64,000 nucleotides of DNA from JADKAV01 sp037046735 (GTDB lineage Bacteria > Actinomycetota > Actinomycetes > S36-B12 > UBA10799). The notes under the pieces are model-generated. The model was given only the letters and a program-made list of their open reading frames with translations. It ran no database searches and was not told the origin of the DNA. The DNA is taken from positions 868,001 to 932,000 of the forward strand of contig JBAOHC010000027.1 of assembly GCA_037046735.1 (NCBI GenBank), given 5' to 3'. Shown in pieces: positions 1 through 7,617 of the stretch; positions within the stretch are counted from its first letter, which is position 1, and each line of letters opens with the position of its first letter. The position numbers and the translations under genes are program-made.

Positions 1-445
1 GGGGCAGGTTCACCCACAGTTGCACCCCATGGAACAGACCACCGCTGGCCACGAGGTCCTCCGGTGGCCGTTCGATGTGCAGCAGTCCCGACCCGGCAGT
101 CATCCATTGGGTGTCACCGTTGGTGATCAGACCACCCCCACCGTGGGAGTCGGAGTGTTCGAACGTGCCGTCGATGATGTAGGTGACGGTCTCGAAACCG
201 CGGTGCGGATGCCACGGCGTGCCTTTGGGCTCACCGGCGCCATAGTCGACCTCACCCATCTGGTCCATGTGGATGAAGGGGTCGAGCCACTCCAGCGGCA
301 CGCCGGCGAATGCCCGGTGTACGGGGAACCCCTCCCCCTCAAAGCCGCGGGGAGCCGTGGTGATGGACATGACCTCGCGCGCAGAGGTGGGTGAACTGCT
401 CACCCGGGGCAGGATCGTGACGTCGTCAACGGTGATTGCGGGCAT
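1..445 (-). CDS. Pirin family protein (partial, C-terminus outside window)
   Basis: Cupin-fold pirin, probably an iron-binding oxidoreductase-like or regulatory cytosolic protein; some pirins have quercetinase activity. About 148 N-terminal residues are visible and the gene runs off the left edge. The pirin signature is clear: WHPHRGFETVTY supplies the His-x-His metal ligands, LLHIE supplies the third His and the Glu, and FHGVQLWVNLP closes the N-terminal cupin. The ATG start at 445 is preceded by a strong AGGAGG 6 nt upstream. A palindrome lies just upstream at 473-490 and probably controls the gene. The exact reaction cannot be told from sequence. Confidence 0.9.
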   Translation of the reverse strand, partial: MPAITVDDVTILPRVSSSPTSAREVMSITTAPRGFEGEGFPVHRAFAGVPLEWLDPFIHMDQMGEVDYGAGEPKGTPWHPHRGFETVTYIIDGTFEHSDSHGGGGLITNGDTQWMTAGSGLLHIERPPEDLVASGGLFHGVQLWVNLP

Positions 446-472
446 GGTGACCTCCTAGTACCCGGTGCAACA

Positions 473-490
473 TAGTTGAGCGTACAACTA
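473..490. promoter_or_regulatory. Palindromic operator upstream of pirin gene
   Basis: Perfect inverted repeat TAGTTG-N6-CAACTA, 28 bp before the pirin start codon. Spacing and TTG/CAA cores resemble operators of MarR-type winged-helix regulators, which often control pirin genes. No regulator gene is adjacent within the window; it may lie to the left. Confidence 0.5.
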
Positions 491-534
491 TTCCTGAGTT
501 CTGCCCACCGGAGTCGCGCCGCAGTGACTCACGC

Positions 535-3525
535 TCAGCGACCCTCGGGACTCCCGAAGGCGGCCGCAGCCGCCGTGGTGGCCGGCAGCGGCTCCGGTGA
601 CGCGGGCGCCGGACTCACCTCCAGCGATGGACTTGGCGAAACCTCCGGCGTCGGCTCCGGCAGCGGCTCGACATTCGCATCACTCTGGGCCAACTGCCGC
701 TGCGCGGCGATCGCCCGGTTGATGGCGTCCTCGAGTTCGGACTGTGCCTTGCCGTAGGCAGTGAAGTCCCCGTTGCGCAACGCCTCGTTGGCCGCCTGCA
801 GGGCCGCGTCGGCATCCGCCAGCGCCTTCGTCAGCCGCTCCTCAGGAGTCGTCTTGTCCTGGCTCTTCTTGTCATCGTTCTTGGTGTCGGACTCGTCGGG
901 CACCGACAGGCCGAGGACCTTCGCCAGCGCATCGGACAGGTTCTCCTCGAAGGCCACTTGCTGTCCGAAGCTCACCAGGACACGGCGCAACAACGGATAC
1001 CCCTCAGTCGAGGCGCGCACGTAGACGGGTTCGACATACAGGAAGCCCCCGGCGACGGGCAGCGACAAAAGGTTGCCGAGCTCGACCTCCGAACCACCAC
1101 GGCGCAGCAACGACAACTGTTGTGCAACATCGGGGTCGGACTCGAACGTGTTCTGCACCTGCAGCGGGCCGGGGATCACGCTGTTGCGGGGTAACTGGAG
1201 TACGCGCAACTTGCCGTAGCCGGCGCCCGCCTCGGACGAGGCGCTCATGAAGGCCGCCAGGGTCTGCCGGCGCACGGGCGAGAACGTCGTGGTCAGGGCG
1301 AACTCGGGAGCGACCTGGTCGGGCATCCGCAACGTCAGGTAGTACGGCGGCTGCGGCTTGCCGGCGGCCTGCTGAGTGGGATCAGTAGGCACGTACCAGA
1401 AGTCCTGGCCGGAGTAGAAGGATGTCGGATCGGTCACGTGGTAGCGGGAGTAGACCAACCGCTGGGCCTTGAAGATGTCCTCCGGGTAGCGCACATGCGC
1501 CTGCAGATCCGCGGGCATCTCGCTGGCCGGCTTGACCGTGTCGGGGAAGGACTTCTGCCACGCCTGCAGGATGGGGTCAGAACTGTCCCAGGCGTACAGG
1601 GTGACCGTCCCGTCGTAGGCGTCCACGACCGCCTTCACGCTGTTGCGGACGTAATTGACGTAGTCCTGGTCGATATTGATGTTGCGGCGCTGAGTAAGGG
1701 AGTCGCTGATCGCATCCGACCACCGCAGGCGCGCCGAGTACGGGTAGGCATCGGTGGTGGTGTAGCCGTCCACGAGCCACACGATGCGACCGTTGACCAC
1801 TGCCGGGTACGGGTCGGCGTCCACTCGCATCCACGGCGCGACGCTCTTTACGCGGGTCAACGGGTCCCGGTCATAAAGGATCTTGGAGTCGGCGCCGATC
1901 AGGCTGGACAACAGGATGTTCGGCTCCGAGAACTTCGCGGCGAACATCAACCGGTGCAACGGCGAGCCGACATCGACACCGCCGATACCGTCATAGGTGT
2001 TGTTGCGTTGTCCCGAGGGGCTGGCGTCGTCGGGGAAGTCGAGTTCGCGTGGGAGGCCGGGGCCACCCACGATCGAGTAGGGCGGCGACTTCTCGCCGAA
2101 GTACACCCGGGGCTGGTCGATCTTGAGTTCGCCGATGGGCGGGATGTCCTCAGCGAAGAACTCCGGCTCACCCTCGGAGTTGGCACGGTTGTCATACGCG
2201 GCCACGAGACCGTAGCCGTGGGTGTAGACCAGCGTGTCGTTGGCCCAGTTGCGCTGCGCGGCGGGCACGGCCGCCAGGTCCACCTCGCGGGTACTCACGA
2301 TGGCCCCGGTGCGTCCGCTGGGCAGGGAGTACCGGTCGACGTCCAGGGTGTCGGGGAACGAGTAGAAGGTACGGATCTGCTGCAGTTGCCGGAACGTGGG
2401 CGAGACGATCGCGGGATCGAGCAGGCGGATGTTGTCCAGCGTGCCCTTGTCGGCCGCCAGAGAGGCCTCATCCGGCTGCCCGACGGCGGAGTACTCCGAA
2501 CTCTGCACGTTGGACAGGTTGTACGCCTGTCTGGTCGCCTCGATGTTGCGGCTGATGAACGGCGACTCCTTGCCGGGCTCGTTGGGCCGGACCTGGAACT
2601 GCTGGATGACCGCCGGGTAGATGCCGCCGATGACCAGCGCGGAGACGGCGAGCAGGCCCAGTCCGACCAGCGGCAGCGTCCACGTCCGGCGGAAGACGTT
2701 GAGGAAGAACAGGACCGCGCAGACGAGTGCGATGAAGGTGAGAATCGTCTTGGCGGGCAGCACGGCTTCCACATCGCGGTATTTCAGCCCGGTGAAGCCC
2801 TCGACGAAGTCCTCGCTCTTGATGCTGAGCGCGTACCGGTCCAGCCAGTAGGCCACGGCCTTCAGCAGGCAGATCAGACCCAGCAGCAGCGAGATCTGGA
2901 CCTGCGCCGCCTCGCTGGCCTGCAGGCCGTTCTGCAGACGCACCCCGCCGTACAAGTAATGCACGGCGATCACGAAGAACAACGTGAGGAACAGGGCCAT
3001 GAATCCGAAACCGGTCAGGTAGCGCAGGAAGGGCAGTTTGAAAACGAAGAAGCCCACGTCGAGACCGAATTGGGGATCGGTGGTGCCGAACGAGCCGCCG
3101 TTGCGGAACAGCATCCAGCGGCCCCACTCCGCCGTCGCCGACAGGCCCGCCAGCGTCCCCAGGAAGCCAGCGATACCGATGACGAGCCACTTCTTGATCG
3201 GCTCGATGCTCTGCCGGTAACCCTCCATCGCCGCCGACAGCCGGGGGTCGTAGTCCGGCCGGGTGCGGTAGGCGATGTACATCCCGAGCCCCACGATGAA
3301 GGCCATCACCAGCCCGAAGACCACGAATAGCAGAGTCCGGGTGCCGACGACAGTGGTGAATACCTGGGAGAAGTTCACAGATCGGAACCACAGCAGATCC
3401 GTGTACACAGAGGTGAAGATCAGGAACACGATCAGCAGCCCAGCCAGGATCGCGATGGTCATGGCCAGGATGCGTCCGCGAGGACCTCGGTTAGGAGCCT
3501 TCTGCGTGGCGGTGTCGAACGTCAC
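535..3525 (-). CDS. UPF0182 family large integral membrane protein
   Basis: 996-residue conserved actinobacterial membrane protein of unknown biochemical role. About seven transmembrane segments lie in the first 310 residues (around 20-42, 65-87, 113-133, 165-190, 210-230, 260-280, 288-305), followed by a large soluble, probably extracytoplasmic, region to about 900 and an acidic, Ala/Pro-rich tail. Size and layout match the family. The start is GTG with no Shine-Dalgarno but a TAGGGT box 6 nt upstream, so the mRNA is probably leaderless. Divergent from the PPA1309-family gene with 27 bp between starts. The neighbourhood (YlbL-like protease, DUF2342) is the usual actinobacterial one, suggesting an envelope function, which is inference. 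Confidence 0.92.
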   Translation of the reverse strand: MTFDTATQKAPNRGPRGRILAMTIAILAGLLIVFLIFTSVYTDLLWFRSVNFSQVFTTVVGTRTLLFVVFGLVMAFIVGLGMYIAYRTRPDYDPRLSAAMEGYRQSIEPIKKWLVIGIAGFLGTLAGLSATAEWGRWMLFRNGGSFGTTDPQFGLDVGFFVFKLPFLRYLTGFGFMALFLTLFFVIAVHYLYGGVRLQNGLQASEAAQVQISLLLGLICLLKAVAYWLDRYALSIKSEDFVEGFTGLKYRDVEAVLPAKTILTFIALVCAVLFFLNVFRRTWTLPLVGLGLLAVSALVIGGIYPAVIQQFQVRPNEPGKESPFISRNIEATRQAYNLSNVQSSEYSAVGQPDEASLAADKGTLDNIRLLDPAIVSPTFRQLQQIRTFYSFPDTLDVDRYSLPSGRTGAIVSTREVDLAAVPAAQRNWANDTLVYTHGYGLVAAYDNRANSEGEPEFFAEDIPPIGELKIDQPRVYFGEKSPPYSIVGGPGLPRELDFPDDASPSGQRNNTYDGIGGVDVGSPLHRLMFAAKFSEPNILLSSLIGADSKILYDRDPLTRVKSVAPWMRVDADPYPAVVNGRIVWLVDGYTTTDAYPYSARLRWSDAISDSLTQRRNINIDQDYVNYVRNSVKAVVDAYDGTVTLYAWDSSDPILQAWQKSFPDTVKPASEMPADLQAHVRYPEDIFKAQRLVYSRYHVTDPTSFYSGQDFWYVPTDPTQQAAGKPQPPYYLTLRMPDQVAPEFALTTTFSPVRRQTLAAFMSASSEAGAGYGKLRVLQLPRNSVIPGPLQVQNTFESDPDVAQQLSLLRRGGSEVELGNLLSLPVAGGFLYVEPVYVRASTEGYPLLRRVLVSFGQQVAFEENLSDALAKVLGLSVPDESDTKNDDKKSQDKTTPEERLTKALADADAALQAANEALRNGDFTAYGKAQSELEDAINRAIAAQRQLAQSDANVEPLPEPTPEVSPSPSLEVSPAPASPEPLPATTAAAAAFGSPEGR

Positions 3526-3531
3526 ATCCCA

Positions 3532-3537
3532 ACCCTA
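3532..3537 (-). promoter_or_regulatory. -10 box, leaderless UPF0182 start
   Basis: TAGGGT on the minus strand ends 6 nt before the GTG at 3525; no ribosome-binding site lies between. Confidence 0.45.
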
Positions 3538-3552
3538 CGAGACGATGGTGAC

Positions 3553-3942
3553 ATGCACCCGACCCCAGACCTGGAAATGATTCTGCGTGACCTGGACCGT
3601 TATGTGGCTGCCGACGGCTGGGCGCAGCCGCCGCGACTGTTCGCGCTGGCGGTCGAGGACGGCCAGGTGACCACCGTGGAGCAGGCCTGGGACAGCACTG
3701 GTGAGGATCTGCTCGGCGATCTCGCGGCGATCTCGTGGCCCGCGGAGGTGGCCGGAGCCGTGGTCAGCGCCCAGCGGGTGCTGGAGCCCGACCATGACGT
3801 ACGCGTCACAGTGGGAGCGCTGCGCGACCAGACCGTCGCGACCGCGCTGCGCTACCGCGATCACGACAGCGACGAGGCCGTGGCGGTGGCCGCCGCGGTC
3901 GTGCCCCGCCTGGAACGGGCCATGTGGGACACCCTGCAGTAG
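3553..3942 (+). CDS. PPA1309 family protein
   Basis: 129-residue cytosolic protein of a conserved actinobacterial family without known function. It begins with a helical segment (LEMILRDLDRYVAADGW), has a P-x-RLFALA motif near residue 30, a DLLGDL...WP motif in the middle, and RYRDHDSD near 100 before a C-terminal helix. No signal peptide or membrane segment. The ATG at 3553 is the first in-frame start; the gene is divergent from the UPF0182 gene and ends 11 bp from the convergent YlbL-like gene. Family assignment rests on remembered family features. Confidence 0.8.
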   Translation: MHPTPDLEMILRDLDRYVAADGWAQPPRLFALAVEDGQVTTVEQAWDSTGEDLLGDLAAISWPAEVAGAVVSAQRVLEPDHDVRVTVGALRDQTVATALRYRDHDSDEAVAVAAAVVPRLERAMWDTLQ

Positions 3943-3953
3943 TCGAGGAGCGG

Positions 3954-5009
3954 TCAGGCGACGGGACACGGCGGCGGGGCCAGGGTTCCCTGCAGAACGT
4001 CCACCGCCTCGCTCAGGGTGTCCACCGCAGCCACCGTCAGACCCTCGGGGGTCGCGCTGGGGATCTCGTTGCAGTTGGCACGCGGCGCCAGGAACAGTTG
4101 CGCACCCTGCGCCTTCGCAGCCTGCAGTTTCTGCGCGATCCCGCCGATGGGACCCACCCGCCCGTCGTAGTCCATGGTCCCGGTGCCGGCGATCACACGA
4201 TCATCCAGCAGCGAGTCCGGCGTGAGTTTGTCCACCACACCCAGGGAGAAGATGAGCCCGGCGCTGGGACCGCCCACATCGTTGAGATGGAAATCGACCT
4301 TGATCGGGGAATCGGCCAGCACCCCCAAGGACACCCCGAGGTAACCGTTCTTCGGGTCCTCGGGGTTGGCCCCAGTGGTCACCTGCACGGTCTTGTCCTG
4401 ACCGTCGCGGGTGATCTCCAACACGATCTGGGCGTCCGGGCCCGCCTCGCGCACCAGTTCCGCCAATTCCTCGGGGCCGGCCAGCGGCGTGCCATTCGCG
4501 CTCACGACCACATCCCCGTGGGCGAGGATGCCGTTGGCAGGTGACTCGGGCAGCACCTGCCGAACCCAGGGCCTGGTTTGGACGGGCTCGCCGACCTCCC
4601 GCAGGGCAGCGATCCGCGCCTTCTCCTGGGAGTCGGAGAACTGGTCGGCACCGACCTGCTCGGCGTCCTCCGGGGAGGTGTCGACCGGGTACAGCAAGGA
4701 GGTCGGCACAACCGCAACCTTGGGGTCGAACCACCCGGTGAACGCCTCGAACAGCGTCAGATCGCCGTAGGGTCCGCCCCGCTCGGTCACCGTGGTCATG
4801 TCGAGTTGGCCGTCGGTCGGGTAGGTGCTGGTTCCCGTCACGGAGATCACGGGTTGACCGTCGGCATCACCGAGGACGTTGAACAGGGGGCCCGGCGCCA
4901 GCCGGACGTAAGGCACCGGCAGCATCGTCATGATCCCCAAGGTGAGCAGCCAGAACGCCAGGGCGATGACCACCACCCGCTTGCGCCCCGTGTCGAGAAA
5001 CCGGCTCAC
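3954..5009 (-). CDS. ylbL: YlbL-like PDZ/Lon-type (S16) membrane serine protease
   Basis: 351-residue membrane-anchored protease. One transmembrane segment (about 11-30) is followed by an extracytoplasmic PDZ domain (about 140-215) and a Lon-type proteolytic domain. The catalytic dyad is visible: Ser249 in GGPSAG and Lys294 in GGIAQK, with GTGTMDYDGRVGPIGG between. Length fits the family (about 340-350). I place the start at GTG 5009, which overlaps the TGA of the upstream 45-codon gene (GTGA), indicating translational coupling; a longer frame upstream lacks family similarity. Probable role is cleavage or quality control of membrane or secreted proteins, inferred from the family. Confidence 0.92.
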   Translation of the reverse strand: MSRFLDTGRKRVVVIALAFWLLTLGIMTMLPVPYVRLAPGPLFNVLGDADGQPVISVTGTSTYPTDGQLDMTTVTERGGPYGDLTLFEAFTGWFDPKVAVVPTSLLYPVDTSPEDAEQVGADQFSDSQEKARIAALREVGEPVQTRPWVRQVLPESPANGILAHGDVVVSANGTPLAGPEELAELVREAGPDAQIVLEITRDGQDKTVQVTTGANPEDPKNGYLGVSLGVLADSPIKVDFHLNDVGGPSAGLIFSLGVVDKLTPDSLLDDRVIAGTGTMDYDGRVGPIGGIAQKLQAAKAQGAQLFLAPRANCNEIPSATPEGLTVAAVDTLSEAVDVLQGTLAPPPCPVA

Positions 5010-5143
5010 CGCGGCGAGTCCAGCACCCGCTGCAACGTCCGCAGGTCCTTGTCGGTCAACACCCGCCGCCGGCGGCTGCGTCCGCGCCACCAGGCGGCCG
5101 CGACGATCATGATCGCGGGCAGCCACCACAGGAGCACGGACAT
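5006..5143 (-). CDS. Small single-pass membrane protein, coupled to ylbL
   Basis: About 45 residues: one hydrophobic helix (VLLWWLPAIMIVAAAWW) followed by a very basic stretch (RGRSRRRR) and a short polar tail, typical of an N-out/C-in single-span peptide. Its TGA overlaps the GTG of the protease gene by 4 bp, so the two are cotranslated. The start is uncertain: ATG 5143 sits directly on a GAGGG motif, whereas GTG at 5137 has that motif at a proper 7-nt distance. No family recognised; it may be an accessory or substrate of the protease, which is inference. Confidence 0.6.
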   Translation of the reverse strand: MSVLLWWLPAIMIVAAAWWRGRSRRRRVLTDKDLRTLQRVLDSPR

Positions 5144-5150
5144 TCCCTCA

Positions 5151-5170
5151 GGGTACGGGTACGGGTACGG
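5151..5170. repeat. Short tandem repeat GGGTAC x3
   Basis: Three perfect GGGTAC hexamers plus GG, just upstream of the small membrane protein gene. A likely slippage site in its 5' leader. Confidence 0.8.
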
Positions 5171-5309
5171 CCGTGCCGCGGGTGGCAGCGCCGGTCCATG
5201 CCGCGCGCGACCCGCGGCCCGCCCATTCCCCTGTGCGCGATCGCAGACGTCACACGGGCGCACATCGTCGTAGCCTAGGAGGCACACGGATCACAGAACA
5301 GGCGGTGTC

Positions 5310-6587
5310 ATGAGCGGCAACCTTCCCTTCGGCTTCTCCGGAGATCCCGGCGACCCGAAGAACCCCGGCGGCTTTGACATGTCGCAACTCGGGGCCATGC
5401 TTCAACAGCTCGGCGCCATGCTGCAGAGCGGCCAGAACGAGGTCAGCGGCCCAGTCGACTGGGACCTGGCCAAGAACCTGGCCCGGCAGTCGGTGGCGAG
5501 CAAGGGCGACCCCAGCGTCAATGACAACGACGTGCGACGGGTGGCGGAGGCGTTCAACCTCTCGCAGATGTGGCTTGACGAGGCCACCACCTTCCCGGCC
5601 GGCGCCGGCGTGCCGGCCACCTGGAGCCGCAGCGAATGGATCGAGAACACCTGGCCCGCGTGGCAGCAGATCATCGAACCGATCGCCGACGGGGTGCAGC
5701 AGACGTTGACCGGGATGCCCGACCTCGGCCAGATGAACCTCAGCGACCTCGGCATTCCGGGCCTGCCCGAGAACATGCCCGAGGGAATGCCCGATCTGAA
5801 TGCCCTCGCCGGGCCCTTGATGAACATGGCCAAACGAATGGGGGCGGCGATGTTTGGGGCGCAGGTCGGCAACGGCCTGGCGACGCTGGCCGACGAGGTG
5901 CTGGGCGCCGCCGATGTGACAGTTCCACTGACCTCCGACGGCCGACCCGCGCTGGTGAGCGAGAACGTCAAGGCATTCGGTGCCGACCTCGACGTCGAAC
6001 TGACCGATCTCTACCTCTATTTGGCCCTGCGCGAGGCGGCCCACCAGCGCTTGTACGCGCACGTTCCGTGGTTGCGCACCGCTGTGGAGACCGCCGTGCG
6101 CGTGTACGCCTCGGGCATCTCGGTTGACACCACCAAGATCCAGGAGGCCCTGCAGGGCATCGACCCCAATGACCCGCAGGCGATGCAGGACGTCATGGCG
6201 TCAGGGGTCTTCGAGCCTGCCGAGACCGAGGAGCAGAAGCGGGCGCTCTCGCGACTCGAGACCCTGCTCGCCCTGATTGAAGGCTGGGTGCAGGACGTGG
6301 TACACGCCGCGATCGGCGGCCGGATGCCGAGCGCGGACCGCCTCGGGGAGACCATGCGGCGACGCCGTGCCTCCGGCGGCCCCGCCGAGAAGACGTTCGC
6401 GACGCTGATCGGACTGGAACTGCGCCCTCGGGCGTTACGGGAGGCCTCAGCTCTGTGGGCGCAGTTGCGCGAGTCGCGCGGGATCGAGGGCCGGGATGCC
6501 GTGTGGCGCCATCCTGATCTGATTCCCACGGCCGAGGATCTCACCGATCCCACAGCCTGGCTGGCGGCGACGGACGAATTGGAATAG
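5310..6587 (+). CDS. DUF2342 zinc-dependent metalloprotease-fold protein
   Basis: 425-residue conserved actinobacterial protein of the DUF2342 (TIGR03624-type) putative hydrolase family, reported to have a metalloprotease-like fold. A Gly/Pro-rich start (GFSGDPGDPKNPGG) is followed by amphipathic MLQQLGAMLQ helices, a VDWDLAKNLAR segment, and the central EAAHQRLYAHVPWL motif carrying the candidate metal ligands (H-x5-H with a nearby Glu). The C-terminal motif RRRRASGGPAEKTF is typical. No signal peptide, so cytosolic. A TAGCCT hexamer at 5271-5276 is a candidate -10 box; a GGCGG motif precedes the ATG. Substrate unknown. Confidence 0.88.
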   Translation: MSGNLPFGFSGDPGDPKNPGGFDMSQLGAMLQQLGAMLQSGQNEVSGPVDWDLAKNLARQSVASKGDPSVNDNDVRRVAEAFNLSQMWLDEATTFPAGAGVPATWSRSEWIENTWPAWQQIIEPIADGVQQTLTGMPDLGQMNLSDLGIPGLPENMPEGMPDLNALAGPLMNMAKRMGAAMFGAQVGNGLATLADEVLGAADVTVPLTSDGRPALVSENVKAFGADLDVELTDLYLYLALREAAHQRLYAHVPWLRTAVETAVRVYASGISVDTTKIQEALQGIDPNDPQAMQDVMASGVFEPAETEEQKRALSRLETLLALIEGWVQDVVHAAIGGRMPSADRLGETMRRRRASGGPAEKTFATLIGLELRPRALREASALWAQLRESRGIEGRDAVWRHPDLIPTAEDLTDPTAWLAATDELE

Positions 6588-6883
6588 CACGTGTCTGCTG
6601 GTTGCTCTTAGCCATACGTGACGATTGCTGCATTCAGGGTGGCCGCCCGGACCTTCTTGTCAGGGCCAGTGGGCGATCCTGCGCCGCTGTCCGTAACGGT
6701 TGTCGGTTCGTCCATGACGTTGTGCCGCGGGTAGTTGTCCGGGCCCGCAGCAGCGTGGACACACACTCGGGGTCTTTGTCAGTGGCGGGGACTTTTTGTG
6801 CGTCCAACCGACATCCTTGGCTGTTGGTGGTGCCTGGCCAGGAAGAAGGACTTACCCATCGGCACGCCCCGTCTGTCAGACAG

Positions 6884-7055
6884 GCCTTAGCACTGCCTTA
6901 GCACAGAACTTTCTGTGCACAGCCGGTGGACAACCTAAATGCCTGATGAATCGGCGCGTCTGCGCGACACGAAATGTCGCCCTATGGCAGTTGTCCCCAC
7001 TCGTGCACAAGGCCATGTACAGGGCGTCCCCCAGCTATCCACAGGTTCGTCCACA
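6884..7055. promoter_or_regulatory. DnaA-box-like cluster with iteron-like repeat
   Basis: GCCTTAGCAC occurs twice (6884-6893, 6895-6904), followed at once by hairpin GCACAGA-N4-TCTGTGC (6901-6918). Four 9-mers differ by one base from a DnaA box: TTGTCCACC (minus, 6925-6933), TTGTCCCCA (6991-6999), CTATCCACA (7035-7043) and TCGTCCACA (7047-7055). No dnaA or dnaN is nearby, so this may be a DnaA-titration or control site rather than oriC. Confidence 0.35.
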
Positions 7056-7124
7056 GCGGTGGAAACGGCTCTGCGCCATGGCATGGACGGTCGCCGCGGC
7101 AGGGCCCATAACGTCAGACGTGAA

Positions 7125-7188
7125 CGAAGCCCCCGTTACCGGTGGTGACTCGCAGGGGAAGGCGAGAATCCACCGGTCGGGGGCTTCG
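7125..7188 (+). ncRNA. Candidate structured RNA / long hairpin
   Basis: CGAAGCCCCC pairs with GGGGGCTTCG (10 bp), then after a small bulge ACCGGTGG pairs with CCACCGGT (8 bp), then an inner hairpin CTCGC-N8-GCGAG. No U-tract follows, and no gene directly upstream needs a terminator. Strand is unproven; family not recognised. Confidence 0.3.
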
Positions 7189-7225
7189 CTCTGTTCGGGG
7201 GACGTGTTCGGCGGCTGATCCGTGA

Positions 7226-7283
7226 GCAATTCGGCGCAAGGTGCGATTTCACGCGGCGTGTCGCAGCAACAAGTGCCCATTGC
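7226..7283. repeat. Dispersed palindromic intergenic repeat, copy 1
   Basis: 58 bp with nested inverted arms: outer GCAAT/ATTGC and inner TGCGA/TCGCA around a CGCGGCG loop, ending in CAACAAGTGCCCATTGC. A second copy at 24288-24346 shares GGTGCGATT, CGCGGCG and AACAAGTGCCCA in the same order. Confidence 0.65.
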
Positions 7284-7378
7284 GTAACGGGGGGACGTGA
7301 TTTTCGACTCCTGGCGAGTGTCGCTAGCACCGGGGTGCGTGACAGGACGGCACGATAGCCACGTAGCATTTCGTGACG

Positions 7379-7392
7379 AGTGAGTACTCACT
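7379..7392. promoter_or_regulatory. Perfect 14-bp palindrome in DUF5679 leader
   Basis: AGTGAGTACTCACT lies immediately before the GAGAGGGAG ribosome-binding site of the zinc-ribbon gene. It could be a repressor operator or an mRNA hairpin that controls translation. Confidence 0.45.
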
Positions 7393-7405
7393 GAGAGGGA
7401 GACAC

Positions 7406-7567
7406 ATGGCTGAGACCTATGAAGGCGAAGGTTACTGCGTCAAGTGCAAGACCAAGCGTCCGCTGAACGGCGAGGTGCACGAGACCAACGGTCGCCGCAT
7501 CGCCAAGGGCAAGTGCCCGGAGTGTGGCACCACGGTGACGCGCATCCTCGGCAAAAGCACCAGCTGA
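7406..7567 (+). CDS. DUF5679-type zinc-ribbon mini-protein
   Basis: 53-residue cytosolic protein. Two CxxC knuckles (CVKC near residue 10, CPEC near 38) form a zinc ribbon, with basic segments KTKRP, GRRIAKGK and RILGK around them. The ATG at 7406 has a strong GAGAGGGAG ribosome-binding site 4 nt upstream, and a canonical hairpin terminator follows, so it is a monocistronic gene. The upstream 14-bp palindrome suggests regulation. It is convergent with the E1-like gene, an arrangement I recall from mycobacteria. Function unknown; nucleic-acid or protein binding is plausible. Confidence 0.85.
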   Translation: MAETYEGEGYCVKCKTKRPLNGEVHETNGRRIAKGKCPECGTTVTRILGKSTS

Positions 7568-7579
7568 CCACAGCTGTCG

Positions 7580-7617
7580 AAGCGGCGTGGGCCCCACCAG
7601 GGGCCGCGCCGCTTTGT
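7580..7617 (+). terminator. Rho-independent terminator of zinc-ribbon gene
   Basis: Hairpin with AAGCGGCG pairing to CGCCGCTT and GGCCCC pairing to GGGGCC around a short loop, followed by TTTGT. The A-rich 5' side and the position between convergent genes suggest it may work in both directions. Confidence 0.8.

Larger units (their letters stand above)
6588..7405. other. 818-bp non-coding region with origin-like sites, hairpins and a repeat
   Basis: The longest gap in the window. No reading frame here looks like a protein. It holds a tandem 11-mer, a small hairpin, four DnaA-box-like 9-mers (6925-7055), a palindrome ACGTC-A-GACGT (7111-7121), a long two-part hairpin (7125-7188), a 58-bp palindromic repeat shared with 24.3 kb, and the promoter region of the zinc-ribbon gene. 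I found no match to RNase P RNA, tmRNA or SRP RNA cores. Confidence 0.7.

Noticed and set aside
1438..3330. 630-residue plus-strand open frame opposite the UPF0182 gene
   Set aside because: Its translation is Arg/Gly/Val/Asp-rich with no domain; it is the usual high-GC antisense shadow of a well-supported gene.
6601..6901. 99-residue frame in the 6.6-7.4 kb gap
   Set aside because: No ribosome-binding site, no recognisable domain and unusual Arg/Cys-rich composition; treated as non-coding.
6588..7405. RNase P RNA, tmRNA or SRP RNA in the large gap
   Set aside because: None of the conserved cores (GAAAGTCC-type, tag ORF with CCA end, GGTCAGG...GGAAG) is present on either strand.
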